From NCBI RefSeq assembly GCF_000327385.1, contig NW_008707351.1:492484-556483 (forward strand): DNA of 64,000 nucleotides, in the 5' to 3' direction. This document shows positions 1 to 14,089 of this stretch, piece after piece. This DNA comes from Lottia gigantea. Its lineage: Eukaryota > Mollusca > Gastropoda > Lottiidae. A program made the position numbers and the translations under genes. The notes beneath the pieces were generated by a model. It was given only the letters and a program-made list of their open reading frames with translations. It had not been told where the DNA came from and made no database searches. The first letter of the stretch is position 1, and every line of letters begins with the position of its first letter.

Positions 1-467
1 GACAAGGGTTCTCTTCTAAATTGACTTTGTCATTAATTACATTTCTATAGCTAGACATAAAGTCAATTTTCATCATCATTACTTTCAGAATGATACCATA
101 TTACATTACGCTATCATCTTCATCATCAGTGTTTTACAATCATATTGAGGTTCAATTTACTGATTTCAACCTATTTGCCTCTCAAATCTGGCCTATTGAT
201 TGTGTGTAGTGATTCTAATTCTAATTCTTAATCTACAAAATCTATGAAGACAGTTAAGAAAAAAATTTGGGTTTATTATTGAATCTGAAAATGTAGTTAC
301 ATTGCAAGAACTCTATCAGTACACTTATTCTAAGGTTTAAGGAGTTTGCAGAAGCAAATGATATTTTATTTAGATCCCATATGTTTGAAGTTTATTGTTT
401 TTACTATTTTGTCGTCCTTTTGTTTGTTATTGTCTTCTTTAGGTCTGACCTAGACACACATTATCAT

Positions 468-540
468 CTTACCTTGGCAAAATTTACCCTTATTGCACAC
501 TGTATGGTGACAGTCATCTTCATTATACAATCTTTGTTGG
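468..540 (+). repeat. SINE fragment (tail-region piece)
   Basis: This short stretch resembles the part of the SINE at 11178-11410 that runs from GGCAAAATTT through a CCCT-ATTG-CCCTGCATGG-like core to a CTCATTTTCATTA-like piece. It is diverged and has no promoter part, so it is probably an old 5'-truncated copy. Confidence 0.4.
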
Positions 541-647
541 AAAGTTAAGTGTAATTCTTTGATTAAGTTACCACATGAAAACACTGATTGTGGAGTTAGT
601 CAGCCTTGCTTTACTGGAATCCTTATCTTGCCTTAAAGCCTAATGCG

Positions 648-776
648 CCTGTCTGAACCACAAGGATGTCAAAAGCCTGTCTGAATCACAAATATGTCAA
701 AAAACCTGTCTGAACCACAAAGATGTCAAAAAACCTGTCTGAATCAGAAGGGTGTCAAAAAGCCTGTTTCAACCAC
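648..776 (+). repeat. Tandem repeat, about 28-29 bp x 5
   Basis: The unit CCTGTCTGAACCACAAGGAT + GTCAAAAA starts at about 648, 676, 705, 734 and 763. Copies differ by a few bases, for example AACCAC versus AATCAC. Nothing suggests that it is coding. Confidence 0.85.
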
Positions 777-2154
777 AATGAAAAAGGCAAAATAAACTAA
801 CCATAGTGCTCTACTATAAAAAAGGTTGTATAAGTTGACCATCTGGATGCCATTGTTTTCTCTTCGTGACTTTATAATAATAAAATATCATGTCTTGGTG
901 CTTCAACTGGCTGGTCTGCCAAATATTACTCATTCCTTCTCTATTTTTATTCCTTCCGTTAACCTTCTGTATGTCCTGCTTGGTAACAGTTGACTAGAAT
1001 GATCTGATAAGTTCTGAAAAAAATCAGGAATGAATTAGTTGTCAGAGGTCTAAGAAATTAATTGTATTCCTTCTGCTTTGATGTTTCTTTATTCTTGATC
1101 TTTGATTTGTTTAATGATTGCAAACAGTGTGGTAGCATTTGACGCCATATTGTAATTGAGTTTAACTCTTGATTCCTGGGAAGATTACATATAGCTAATA
1201 GAAATAATGCTACTTTGATACAATTGTCCTACATAAAAATGATTTATGAACTTGTTGTTCAATTTTATTTTTAATAAAAATTTCAGAAATCTAGCAAAGT
1301 GCTTTTTAACCTATTTAGTTTTATGAGGATTCATCTTTGATCATAGATTAGTACTATCATAGGTACATACCAATTTATTACCAAACACAGGTGTATGTGG
1401 GTGGGGGGCTTAAGGTAACAACAGGAAGAAAATTTGACATAAAAGGTTACATTTCCTCTGTTCACCCCAAATTTCAATGTGTAACATATGAAAGATTTCA
1501 TTGGATTCTGAATGTCTCTGGATCTGATGAAATGGTTTAAATAATTCCACAAAAACTAAATTTAAATTTGAAGCTTAGCTCTTCTCTGGTCAGTAAGCTT
1601 ATGGTATATTTTCCTTCAAAACCCTTTCAAAAGAACAGTTCATGTATTGCATCATTATAACACAAAGATTGTTTATTTTAACAACATGTATGAGGATAAT
1701 AAAAGACTATATATCCACACCTTTATGTACATATAATATTGTTAGTAGTATGTATTGACATGAATTATGATTTATTAAAGGATGTTATCATCCTATTTTG
1801 TCAAGCTCATAGATTGAAGGCAGTATTTTGTGATATCTTGGTTAACAGTATTGCCAATTTTCAAATTACAAGGTAGAATCACAACATGGATCAATGCACA
1901 GACCACTTGATTGGTCTGGATGGAAGGTTCTGGCATCCAGCTTAGCTATTTATGACACCTTCTACAATTGTCTATCTGGTTTCCCTGCAACAGCTAAGCC
2001 CATCCATTAGCCTAAAACATGAGTGTCATAGCTAGGGCTGGGTATTGTTTACCAAAGATTAAGAACATGCCAAAATTGTTTAATTCAATGGGTTATAGAA
2101 GTGTATATTCTTGCTTTAATATGTTATTATAGTTTATTGTGGGTAAGTTATGTG

Positions 2155-2345
2155 CTGAGATGAAATGAATGAATTTTTATGTCCTACTTTTCTGCACCAC
2201 ATGGGCTTATGAAGATGGGCTATGCCATGTAGGGTGCAATGAGGGAAATTTTTCCAGGACAGCAATATTGGCTTTTTCGATTTCTGTCATGGATCTTTAA
2301 CATGCACAGCCTGTAGCACACAGGGCCTCAGTTTATTGTCCCGTC
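2155..2345 (-). repeat. SINE copy, reverse orientation
   Basis: Read on the minus strand this has a GTGCATGTTAAAGATCC-type central block, then a TCCCTCATTGCACCCTACAT core, then CCCATGTGGTGCAGAAA, and ends in a block like ATTCATTCATTTCAT. The second half matches the SINE at 11178-11410 in the same order. The central block resembles the conserved domain found in several animal SINE superfamilies. No intact tRNA-like head was recognised. Confidence 0.55.
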
Positions 2346-2929
2346 CGAAAGTTATATGCTGAAGGGTACTTATGAGGAAGAGATTATTACTTGTTAATGG
2401 GTATAGTGGAGAAAATGTAACTCCATGCAACATAAAATCAATTATGAAATTTTATAATTGAAAATTGAAATTGTAAATTTGTAGAAACATATCTGGCATT
2501 TGTGCCCCTTTAAAACCACAAACTTGAATACCGGATGTATTGTGTATAGATGTACTTGAAGTTGATAAGGTATTTTTAGTGGTATTGCTTCATTCTTTAG
2601 TTAAATACAAAGCTATATTCTTAGGTCATTTAGATACCATTACAGATACAGGAAACCAAACTCAACTATAATTATTCTGTATTGATAACAATAGATACTA
2701 TTACTTTTTAATATTCATTCAGTTGTCATTGATATTAATTAAATACAGTATTAGAATTATTCTTCTGGTGTGTTTTGCCCTCTTAAAAAAATTGATATGT
2801 TTAAACATATGTTTGATATTGCATGTGATTTCAAATGAAATTATATAGAGGCCCATTGCTAGCAAAAGACCTAATTTTTTCAACTGACATTAAGTTTTTG
2901 GACTATTCATTTATTTCCAAAATTCTTAT

Positions 2930-3450
2930 GAAACATGAAACATAGCTTTGTTGCTGTGTTGGTCGTTATTATCTTGTCTGGCAATCAGCTATCACATAAT
3001 CATGGTCAAGACAATAAAAGTGATATTAATATTAATTGAAGTTACCTCTTCTGGCAATAGACTATCACATAATGCATGGTTACACCTCTCATGGTCAAGA
3101 CTAATATCTGGGAGCTGGAATTGAACTAAGTGAAATCTTGACAAAACCTAGATTGCTATGTTGGTGTTTGTTACCTTGTCTGCCAATCGACTATAATGCA
3201 TGGTTATACACCTCACATACTCACAAGGATAAATAATACATTTTTTTCAAAAATTTTGATGAAACCTAGCTTTGTTGCTGTGTTAATGGTTGTCTGGCTA
3301 TGTACAGTTTTACATGGTCAGGACAAATGATCTGGGGACTACTAAGATATAAGTTCTAGCTTTGCAGCGTTGGTGGTCATTACCTTGTGTAGCAATGTCT
3401 TATCAACTATTGCATGGTCATAAACCTTACATGACCATGATGAAGGTTGA
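2930..3450 (+). repeat. Degenerate tandem repeat, about 110-130 bp x 4
   Basis: Four diverged copies share the order CCTAGCTTTGTTGCTGTGTT, GTCATTACCTTGTCTGGCAA, a CTATCACATAATGCATGG-like piece and CATGGTCAAGAC. Unit length varies because of internal insertions and deletions. It appears old and non-coding. Confidence 0.6.
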
Positions 3451-4945
3451 AATAGAGTTTTTGCTGGTTTTGAGATCATTAACCCTGTTATCACAGTTGT
3501 TGGTGGGGTCTAAAGGGTGAATTAATCTATTAGTATGTGAGTAATTACTAGCTGTAATCTTACCACCAACCTAACAAGTATCACTTGAGGTTTTCAAACT
3601 ATCTCCCATCAGATATAGTCTTCTTATCTTAATCACACCAATCTCAACAACAAGTATTTTTATCTCTAGAAAAATGGTTTCTGTTTTGTTATACTATTTT
3701 TAACTGGAAGTATGATATTTTGGTACAATGTATTCAAGTTATCCCTGTCACTTACCAGAATGAATTTTGACAATTGGTAGGTCTGCAATTGATTAAAAGT
3801 TGACCGACAGAAATGACATCAGTATATAGATATTATTCTTTCTTTCTGTTATGACTGCTGTGACATTTTTTTTCTAATAGCTTCATTTTTGACGTCAACA
3901 ATAGGCATGCTAATTTGTAGAGCTCTTTTTGGTGAAGTTGCTTGCAGTCACTCACATAAACATCAATTGCAATGAATATGACAACAGAAACTAGAGAAGT
4001 TCTGTTACTCGACATATGCAGTAAACGGTGCTCAAAATGGTTATCATTTACCCTACACCAATTTCTGAAGTCCAGTGTGAGAATTGTACAGAAGTTTGCC
4101 TGTTTAATGTACGCAAAATTCAACATTTATTTTCTGAGAACTGTTTTGAAAAAGTTTAAGATAGCATACAGTTCAAATTAGATCAAATTTTTATATTCAT
4201 ACTGTACTGTAAAAACCAAGGTAGTGTTTTTTGGGTTTTTTTATAAAAAATATATTGAAAGTTGAGATAGGTCAGTGACTGTCATATAAGATGTTTTTAA
4301 TGAGGGTTTATCAACTACCAAGAATCTATTAAAACTTTTAATGAATTCTACTACACGAGGATTTGTTTGTCTGTGTTTAACAACTGGTATATCAAAGAGG
4401 TCAATTTGTGGTCTGATCATAAGATTAACTACTTTCAAGAGAAATTTGAACTGATTTTGCTAATGCAACTTCTAATTGTGATGGTTAAAGCTATTTCAGT
4501 GCCCTTTTTTTATAAAAAAAATAATATTTTACATTGATGTCCTCAGAAAATTGCAAGTTTATTAATCTTTTATGTCCAAAACGTTTTGGTATCGTATGAT
4601 ATGAAATCTACCTGGGATGCTACTTTTTAATAATAATAATCCTATGCCAGGTCACATGTTCTTTATGTGTGATGTTTTACATTGTTATTAGTGTAATGCA
4701 ATAATTGATTTCTAGTAAACTATTCTCTTTCAGTCTGAGCCTCTAATACACTAAGTAAAATAAACATTATCTAAATATTTATATAGAGGAAAATAACTGA
4801 ATTTCATCTCTGATATTGAATAAAGTTAATAATATGGTTCTGGCTTTTATCTTCTTCTGTTAAAAAACATAATTGCATCATACATGTGTTAGATTCTGTT
4901 AGTTTAAAGTCTCTGGCAGACAAGGAAAAAAAGTAAACATCCACT

Positions 4946-5244
4946 TTAATAAAGGGACAGATATGGCATTTTCGGGCGTTGATTTCAATCTTGAATATAT
5001 GTTGTAAATAGTCTTCAGATGTACCTTCAAAAATACCTCAAATACCTCTATTTCTATGTCTTTTCTATATTATATGATAGTCGTCTTTTGAATGCGGTTA
5101 ATTTTGGACCTACTTGGATTGGAAAGCTAGAATTTGGACAGTAAGCTGTGAAGCCTAAATTACTGATTGGATTAGCTTAAAAAAATCCTGTATCTGAGAC
5201 TACGGTACGATTGGTCAAACGGAAAGAAAACCTGTCCCTTTAAT
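4946..5244. mobile_element. MITE family A, full-length copy
   Basis: The element begins with TAATAAAGGGACAG and ends with CCTGTCCCTTTAAT, an inverted pair. The right half (CTGAGACTACGGTACGATTGGTCAAACGG) is shared in inverted orientation with copies at 32667, 51463 and 63896, and directly with 41810-42092. It is about 300 bp and has no coding capacity. The TTAA-like ends may be part of the target site. Family name is mine. Confidence 0.75.
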
Positions 5245-5269
5245 GTAACAACTTGGGTTCTTAAAGGTC

Positions 5270-5405
5270 ATGTCTATCAGCTAAATGGCATGGGTCTTTC
5301 TCGAAGTATTGGTACCCATTTACTTCTGGGACAACTGGAATAATGAGGACAGAATTTTACGAAGTCCTCAGACTTCATGATGCTGACCAAGGTTAGAACC
5401 CATGA
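5270..5405 (+). repeat. Possible SINE remnant
   Basis: The stretch has GGTACCCATTTACTTCTGGG followed about 80 bases later by GACCAAGGTTAGAACCCATG. This order recalls a domain common in invertebrate SINE-like repeats. It is diverged and I cannot define its ends. Confidence 0.35.
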
Positions 5406-6146
5406 CTATTAAAAAGAGCTTCTAATGAATATTTTGCTGAAGCTAATGTATTTAATGATTTTAATATTGTTGGCCTCAGAAATAGTTAACTATGGACAAA
5501 TTTAACTTTGTAAACAATCTTTTGTTCAAAATATAAAATATTAAGATTTTTCTGTTACACCCTCGATTATTAAACAAATTTTATAGAAACTGAATGAAAA
5601 AGTCCTGAATATTGTGAATTATTTTGCAATGTTAAAATTATGACGGTATATAATTGGTAACAGCTGTATCCAATAGGTAGACAATGGTAATAAGGTTAAA
5701 ACACCATACTTTAAACTTCAACTTGGTTGACTCAGTATTATTTAAGTCAGTAGAAAATGGTCATTAACTGTGAAAATAAGCATTGGATCCAGATTGTCAA
5801 GGTTACAGACATCAATTTGGATTGTTGTGAAACCAGATTTGAATAAACATTGTCTTGTAATGTAAGCTTACATTAGTGATAATGACATTAACTCATGCAT
5901 ATGAAATAAAACCTGAAATGCTTAGTTACCAAACATTCAGTCAACAGCCATTCAGAAATTGAAGTGGAATATGGTGTTTGTAAGGAAAACATTGGATGTG
6001 AAGGAATTTTGAACAACGTAGGCAATTGTGTGTAATTTTTTTTTGTCAACAGATTGTGATACAAATTGATTTTCGAAAAAGTTGTTTATGAAAATAACTA
6101 GATATGTCACGGAATTTGTTAGTAAAGGCATTTGAAAGTGGACTCT

Positions 6147-6243
6147 TTGGATTATGATATCTTTGGATATCTGTAACAGCAGATGATGATATCTTTGCAT
6201 ATTTGGAAATGTAGATAATGATATCTTAGCATATTTGAAATTC
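6147..6243 (+). repeat. Short tandem repeat, about 35 bp x 3
   Basis: Three copies of a unit built on ATGATATCTTTGCATATTTG, with intervening GTAGATAA or GCAGATGA pieces. Confidence 0.6.
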
Positions 6244-9200
6244 TTGATTAGGTGGTATTATTGTATGACATCAAAGTTCGGGCACACAACAAAAATATAT
6301 ATATCAGTTTCAATGGAATATGGATTGTTGTTGGTTAGGGTCCGAAAATTTATTGATAGCATCTTTAACAGGTAAAATAATTAATTTATATTCATCATTT
6401 TTTTTTGACATTTGACCTGTGGCAGGCTGTTGTACATAATCTATAAATCATAGGTCAATATGTACAGTTATCATGTACTATTTCAAAATATTATTATAAA
6501 TTGTCTTCTTCTCTTGAGTTCATATTTTTATATTATGTTAGCAGATGCCCAAAATAGATATAGAGTATGTAAGATAGAACAGCATTGTCCTGTAAATAAC
6601 TGTCAAGATACTAAATGAAAGTGCCATTCATTTCACCTCTTTAATCAAAGTATAAGATTAACATAGATGTGATGACATTGCTTATATATATTGTAATGCC
6701 ATTGGTAGATAAACTGCAGAACATCTTAGAATTTAGCATCTTTGTTCATCATTGAGCAAATTCAAAATGGTGGACTGCCTGTACTGACAGGAACCTCTGG
6801 TGAAAAATTCTGAAAATTTCTGTCTCAATCCTCATTGGCACCTCCAATTTGCCAAGCCCTATAGATTTTCACACTATACACACAAATACATGATTCTCTC
6901 TTAAATATGTTCTGATCAGTTTAAATATTAAATATTTATTTCAATCACATACAACAACACAATTTATGCCGGGGTAAATTGACATTTAAAACGTGCTTCA
7001 GAAATACTTGAAATGTGGTATTGGAAGGGTTAATTCAATACATCTTTCTGGAATCTCGATTAAATCACGAACATGCTCCAATTGTAAACTGATAAATAAA
7101 TCTTTTACTGTAGGAGAATTAATGAGGTTTCATATTCATCAAATTATTAAAAAATATTTCTAGATTGAAACTGGGATAACAGAATCAATCTTTCTATGAA
7201 GTTATCAAAACACTATTTTGTTATCTTGAATCTATCACTTCTACCTCACTGAATTATAATCATATCACAGTGTTTTATTTGTGAATGGGATCAAGTTTGT
7301 GATTTGATGATATATGTAGGGACATGTAATCTATAGATCTATTGATATTAATATCATTTGATTTCATTCTGAAGGCTCTATACAGTTTTATGACTGTAAT
7401 TTCTCTGCTGGATTGCTAGGGAGGCAAGACATGATTACTTTTGTGAAACTCTCCATGTCACTCTGTGTTTTGCCTTGTCACCATTTTTGACAACACTTTG
7501 ATAGAGTCCAAGTATTACTTGGTATATGTTTCATATTCTGTAGGTCTGTCCACATACCATATTGTTTACAGTAGTTCTAAAGAAAGCCGCTTGAGGTTCC
7601 CCAGTTTCAATATAGAGTCAGTAAGTGTGCGCTGATTGCACACCGCGTTAATTTGTATTCTGTTACGACAAAAATATTGTGTGCAATGGCCTTAATGTAT
7701 CCAATTGTGTTAAGATATGCAATGTGTTGATGCCATTGGAACAATCATTCCAATCATTAAAAGCTATCTTTCAACCAAACATATTTGGTGTTTGTACACT
7801 TTGAATAGCAAACTTTTTCCATTAATTTTTGGATATTGTCATCCACACATTCTATTCATTGATAGAGCTCACAATCAGCTATCTGTGTTACTTTTTATAA
7901 AGGAAATCTAGTATTTCAAATAAACACAACTGTGAGAGTTAGGATTGTTGTGAATGCCATGCTGATAATAATACTAACAGGTAGTTACAACTATTATGTC
8001 ATAATATCTGACTGCATATGAAAATATTATTACAACCTGTTTGTAGTGGAGCCAGATGTTATATTTCGATTCTAGAAGTGCTAAGCTGAAATTAAGATCT
8101 AAAAACTAAAGCAAATAAATGGATTTGTGTATTTTAACTTTTAAATACCATTCTGTTTATTATGCAAAAAATAGAAATAGAGATTGATTTAATGAAGAGT
8201 TTTATTTTGAATCTATCGTAGTTACAGCAATTCCAGAAAATTCAAGAACCTATGTACTAATTCTAATAAAAAATTCTCGTATTCACCCAGTGACGTCAAA
8301 GCTGGCTGAATGAAAAACATTTCTATTGACTCTAATATATTGACTTTTATTTCATCTAATTTGGCTTTGATTGAACAAGTAATATCTGTTTGACGAGGGG
8401 GTTCCGTTCATATTCTAATCAATATTTGTTTATTATTGGTCAAGCCAGCTATTTATGGTCTGATATTGACATGCGGTTTGGCCAAAAGGTTACAATTAAG
8501 TAACTTCATCAAATAAAAGTGATGAAGCGTTGAAGTAAATCATACATGTATGAGAGATAAGTGATAATATTTTTGTCATATCTGAGATATTAAATATCAC
8601 CCACAGTTTATAATGTCAATACTACAGCTTTCTTTCATTGCTTTTTAACAAGTTGCTTTTAATACATCTTAATGTTTGCCCTCACTCTAAAGATCATATC
8701 TTAGATAGAGATCTAATGGCAGTTGTTGTTGCTTAAAAACAAAATTATGTTTTGACTCTTGTAAAATCATATAAAATTTGAACGACATTTGGAAGTGAGG
8801 TGTATAAGCTTATATATAACAAACACTAGACAATGTTATGGAATAAGCACACTTCATTAATAAAATATTATATTGATATTGTCTTGTGTTTGTTATATAT
8901 TAAAATTATATGTAAAATGCTCCTGCCAATTTCAATTGAAGAGACTAGACATTCAGATGTAATAACTGAGGGAGGTCCCATGATAGATACAGTCTGTGCA
9001 GTTAAAAAAATCCTTCAGCATGCTAGTTGGAAATGACAAAATTGTATTTTCTTAATATTCCCTATTCCATTGCAATGCATCTTCAACTACATTAGCCCAA
9101 TAAGTAGAAAAGTACCTGATTTTAAACTCAATTTCATTAATTTGAGGAAGATAAAGGAGCCAAATTGAGACAAACCATGCTAAAGTATCTTTAAAATTGT

Positions 9201-10199
9201 TCATTTAGTTACATTGATTGATAAAAAATTCATGGTCAAAGATCCCACAGGGTAGAGTTGACATCTTAATGTGTTTGGTGTTTCTTCATATAATAAATAT
9301 CTAAGAAAAACTGTGTTAAATATTCAACTCTTCACTATTAAGTGTGACTTAGGAGTTGAAACAGGTTGAGGTGACAAGTGAAGGTTACTATAAGGTGATC
9401 TAGCCTGTGCTATAGACAGTCATAATATTAATTTCATATTGTGACAATTATTTATGGATATATAGAATTTGCTTGTCAAAGAGGGGGCTTAAATGGGAAT
9501 GAGAAGAAACCTTTGTTGTTTTTCAACACTGTACATGTTGAATTTGGAAAACAAACACTAGGCATATGAAAACCATTGGTCTAGAATACTACATTCCATT
9601 TATACAAACTAAGAGTGCTAAAAAATCAGGTTATTTGTCAAATATTGAATTTAGTATTTAATAGTAAGGCCCTGTGATATGATTTAATAAGAATAATGAG
9701 AAATGTTCTATTTAAAGATGTTCTGTTAATTGGCACTTTTATTTGAAAGAATTTTTTCCAGTGGTAGTGTGGTTAGCAAAAAATCATTATTATAATTAAG
9801 CTTACTCTCTATAAACTTACTTCAATGTTTCTCTTCATGTTAGAAATATTTGAAGACAGGAATTCTAAGACAATGACATTCTGAAATATACCAATGCTCA
9901 AAGCTCTATAAATTGTATTGATTAAACTTAATGGTTTTTGTAGAGGTAGATTACTATAATTAACAGGTGTCTTCTACAAAATGGTATTTAAATCTATTTC
10001 TGTATGGTCATTTTTTATAAATTAATTTGATTATACTGGCAACCAATACACCAATATCATAACATAATGTCTGGAATTGGCTTGAAATAGCAGAATTTGT
10101 AATATAGTATTTCGCTGTATACAGTTTTTCAAAGATTGGAGTAAAACTGTCAGAATTGAGGTAATTCTGATAACCAGCTGGATTAAGTTGACCTGAGTG

Positions 10200-10491
10200 A
10201 GCAAAAAATGGCTGAATTTATTACAGTAGTGTTTTTTTTTAAAGTACAGAATTTATCAGAGCATAACAGTGTTTTTATTAAACAGCAGAATTTGTTAAAA
10301 CCTTAAATTTCTGAGTAAACAACAGCAACTCTGCTGAGTTTTCTTTGAATAACAGTATTTATGGGCTCCAGACTGTGTTCTTTGGATAACAGAATTGATT
10401 AGACAACACCTCTACTGTTCATATAGCGTTCACCTTGTATTTGTGATATTTTGTGCCAAGTTTTTTGACAGAGCCTTTATCAACAGCCGTT
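10200..10491 (+). repeat. Decayed flank of the 34-bp array
   Basis: Diverged pieces such as CTTTGAATAACAGTATTTAT, CTTTGGATAACAGAATT and AAACAGCAGAATTTGTTA recur at irregular spacing. They look like old relatives of the 34-bp unit that follows, so the tight array appears to have expanded inside an older, decayed repeat. Confidence 0.5.
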
Positions 10492-11158
10492 CCCTGCTAA
10501 ATATATTCTTTGAACAACAGCATTTTTCTGCTAAATATATTCTTTGAAAAACAGTATTTTTCTGCTAAATATATTCTTTGAACAACAGTATTTTTCTGCT
10601 AAATATATTCTTTGAACAACAGACTTTCTCTGCTAAATATATTCTTTGAACAACAGCCTTTCTCTCCTCAATATATTCTTTGAACAACAGCCTTTCTCTG
10701 CTCAATATATTCTTTGCAAAACAGTATTTCTCTGCTAAATATATTCTTTGAACAACGGCCTTTCTCTGCTAAATATATTCTTTGAAAAAACAGTATTTCT
10801 CTGCTAAATATATTCTTTGAACAACAGCCTTTCTCTGCTAAATATTTCCTTTGAACAACAGCCTTTCTCTGCTAAATATATTCTTTGAACAACAGCCTTT
10901 CTCTGCTCCATATATTCTTTGAACAACAGCCTTTCTCTGCTCCATATATTCTTTGAACAACAGCCTTTCTCTGCTCCATATATTCTTTGAACAGCCTTTC
11001 TCTGCTAAATATATTCTTTGAACAACAGCCTTTCTCTGCTAAATATATTCTTTGAACAACAGCCTTTCTCTGCTAAATATATTCTTTGAACAACAGCCTT
11101 TCTCTGCTCCATATATTCTTTGAACAACAGCCTTTCTCTGCTCCATATATTCTTTGCG
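10492..11158 (+). repeat. Minisatellite, 34 bp x about 19-20
   Basis: The unit is CTGCTAAATATATTCTTTGA + ACAACAGCCTTTCT. Variants fall into groups: CTGCTCCATATATT in several adjacent copies, AACAGTATTT instead of AACAGCCTTT near the start, and a shortened copy near 10985. Neighbouring copies share variants, as expected from unequal exchange or slippage. Confidence 0.93.
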
Positions 11159-11177
11159 TTTGCTCTATAAATAACAA

Positions 11178-11410
11178 GGAGCTGCGGTCGCTCAGTGAGT
11201 TAGATTATACCTTTGTATTTTTCTACCCGGTTTCCCCCTGTCAGTGATGCAGGGCTGAAATGGAAAAAGCGTCTGGTTGTTCGGATTGGACTACAAACAG
11301 AGGCCCCAGGATGTGTTAATGCTGTCCTGGCAAAATTTCCCTCATTGTACCCTGCATGGCATTGCTCATTTTCATTAGCCCATATGGTGCAGAAAGGAAG
11401 GACGTAAAAC
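11178..11410 (+). repeat. tRNA-type SINE
   Basis: It starts AGCTGCGGTCGCTCAGTGAG, which resembles a tRNA-like head with an A box, followed by a possible B box at GGTTGTTCGGATTGG. The body contains TCCCTCATTGTACCCTGCAT and CCCATATGGTGCAGAAAGGA, and the end is AACTCAATTCATTTCAT. It sits at the edge of the 34-bp array; a unit-like CTTTGAATAACAGATTT follows it, so it may have inserted into the array. Exact target duplications were not identified. Confidence 0.6.
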
Positions 11411-12649
11411 TCAATTCATTTCATTTCTTTGAATAACAGATTTCTAAGGCTTATTTCTGTAGGATAAAATTCTTCTTCTGTATGTAAACATACAATCTTT
11501 CGTCAGTTTTTAGGATTTAATTATCATTTGCACATCAGATTAGATGGCACACATAATAGACATAACCTTTTACAGTCAATTTATCTAATGTTTACCTTGT
11601 ATACAATCACTAGATAATACCAAATACTCTTTCAATGTATCTAGTAAGTCTTCAGTTTGTTTTGTGAATCAGTAGAAAGTGTTTTAACACTTTATTTTAT
11701 TCGTTTATAGACCAGCTTTTCTCTTTATTGACAGCCATCTGAACTCTGATATTTTTCTTTTCTATTTTAGCATTTACAACTTCATCTAGGTTAAGTGTCT
11801 GCAAAAACTTGTCAATTTTCATTAAGCAATGTTTTCTGTGTAATTTATTGATTTTGATGACTTTATTGACAACAGTCTATAGACTACATGTAATTTCTAT
11901 ATCTGCTGAGGATCGTATAATCTTGTAGCTGATTAAGGCATTTAGATGCATTTCATACCCATTGATTCTTTAAAACAAGATTGGTATATTCACAAATGTC
12001 ATTGGAGTGAAATGTTGAATCGAAAATATCAATTTAATAAAAATACTCACTGCCAAATGATATCAAAGTTATTTCAGAATTTGTGATTTGACCTTCAGCA
12101 AACCTGAAAAATATTAAGAACCAAAACCAAAATATTTCAGGAGTTTTGAAAAAGGTCCAATTAAAACCTTTTTTATGGGTCCCATTAAAATCTCTTTGAT
12201 GCATCTACTATGTAATGTGCCCATGATTCAAAACAGATATTGAAATTCTGGTATATAATTGCTGCATTCTGAAACTGTGGTAACAAGGTGTTATCTGTTG
12301 TAGACGGAAATTTCTCTAGAAAACAGAGTAGTGGACTGACATATGGTGAGCAATCAATTATTATCTCAGTTGTTTAGTATGATTATGATTATCTAACCTG
12401 CTTGATATTTGATGGTCTAAGTTGATTTTGTCTGTAGTTTAGAAATACACGGTCCAAATGTTGGATACAGTTTTAGTGTAGGTGTACAGTTGACCACATG
12501 TTCTTATCTGCCTTATATACTTACTTACAGTTGTTATGTTCACAGGTAAAATCAATGAGGACTAGCTAGTAATGTGCTGGGAAGATACACTTCGCTGTTA
12601 GAGTTCTTCAATTTATCTTTTATATTTTTAATTGAGGATTAGTGAAGTG

Positions 12650-12970
12650 GATGTTTTTAGCTCAATGGATATGCATTTTTAGCTGAATGGTAATGTGTCA
12701 GTTTTTGTCCAATGGATGTGCATTATTTTTTTAGCTCAGTGGCAAGATTTTGGTTTCAGATAAGTGGCATTAGTTCAAAATTATTGGCTGTTTTTAGCTT
12801 GGTGCATTGTTCTCAGTGGTAATTTTTAGCTCATTGTGTTTTAAACTCATTGGCTCTTATTTTTGTTGCTCATTAATTGTGTTATTCAGCCCAGTGCTTG
12901 TACTGGATTAAGCTCATTGTTTGTGTGGGTGTTTTTTGTTTAATTGACAATGTGTTGTAGCTCAGTTGAT
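12650..12970 (+). repeat. Degenerate short repeat (AGCTCAATGG-type)
   Basis: A core TTTTTAGCTCAATGG or variants (AGCTGAATGG, AGCTCAGTGG, AGCTCATTG) recurs at irregular spacing of roughly 25-50 bases. It is a diffuse, old repeat. Confidence 0.5.
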
Positions 12971-13652
12971 GTGTATATCAGAGGCTATGTGTTATCAGTC
13001 TTCCTGTTCTGTAAAAACACCTGCTGTCACTCGTTATTGGATTTGTCAACCTTTTTTCTCATCAGAGATTCATCATAGGGTTTTAAAAATCAGCTGATAG
13101 AATGACTACAGTATGACTCTGTGTGAGTATGTCAATAATAATGATATAGTCCAATGACTCATTCTACTATCAATAATATCCTGAATGATTACGTAATGCT
13201 TAGTTGGTACTGCCTATAGTACAGCTCTGTCTATTCCAGTCTTTAAAAACCTGTCTTGAGAATTGTGTTTTAAATTGTCCAAGGTTTATAGAAAATCTTG
13301 AATTATTGAATGCTCTGTGTATATATATTGATGTGAACTTACTATAAAAGATTTGAAGGTAAATTTTGTGAATATGATTTAATAATTTAAGAATTCAAAT
13401 ATATCTTTTTAAATCATGAAATTGTTCAATTGGACTTTTTTGTCAGACTTATATAACACAGATTAACGGACTTTGGATTTTTGGCATGCTTAATAGAATA
13501 TCTTATCTAGATTTATGGATATGACATGCTTTGTGGACTTTTATGACCCAAGTTTGAAAGATTTTAGACATGTTTCATGGCCTCAATTTTACTTGCTCAA
13601 TAGACTTGACATGATTAAATGCTAATTATCAGTAATCATTTCCTGAATTGGA

Positions 13653-14019
13653 TTAAAGGTATAAGCTTACTACCTCTAAGGATGACCAAAAAAATTGAAA
13701 TTTTAAAATTGGTTAGAATGAGTCTTGGTTCCAAAGTGAACTTTCCTGGTGTCAAAACAAATTCTGTATAATCCAATAAATCCATAAAACTAAGTAATAA
13801 TCATTAATAATAAACTTATTAATTTTGAAACGAAAGGCATGTTTCAATAATTATTTAGTTTAATGGATAAATCAACTTATATAGAGATTCTATTCATTAG
13901 TATGGTACCTGGCAAATCAAATTGATGAATAAATTGTCAACAAGTGTATAATATTTTACATTTGTTGACAGTTTGAGACTTAAATTTGTATGTCCATTCT
14001 AAGAGGTAGTATGCTTTAA
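13653..14019. mobile_element. MITE family C, copy 1
   Basis: The left end is TTAAAGGTATAAGCTTACTA + CCTCTAAGGATGACC and the right end is TCCATTCTAAGAGGTAGTAT + GCTTTAA. The ends are inverted repeats of each other. It matches copies at 16934 and 23554 along its length, including AAACTGAGTTATAATC-like and ATGGCACCTGGTAA-like internal pieces. Confidence 0.75.
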
Positions 14020-14089
14020 AGAAATACGTCCTTATTTTCAAGCTTATCAAGGTTTCATACATCTAATAAGTTCCGTATATGCTTTGACG

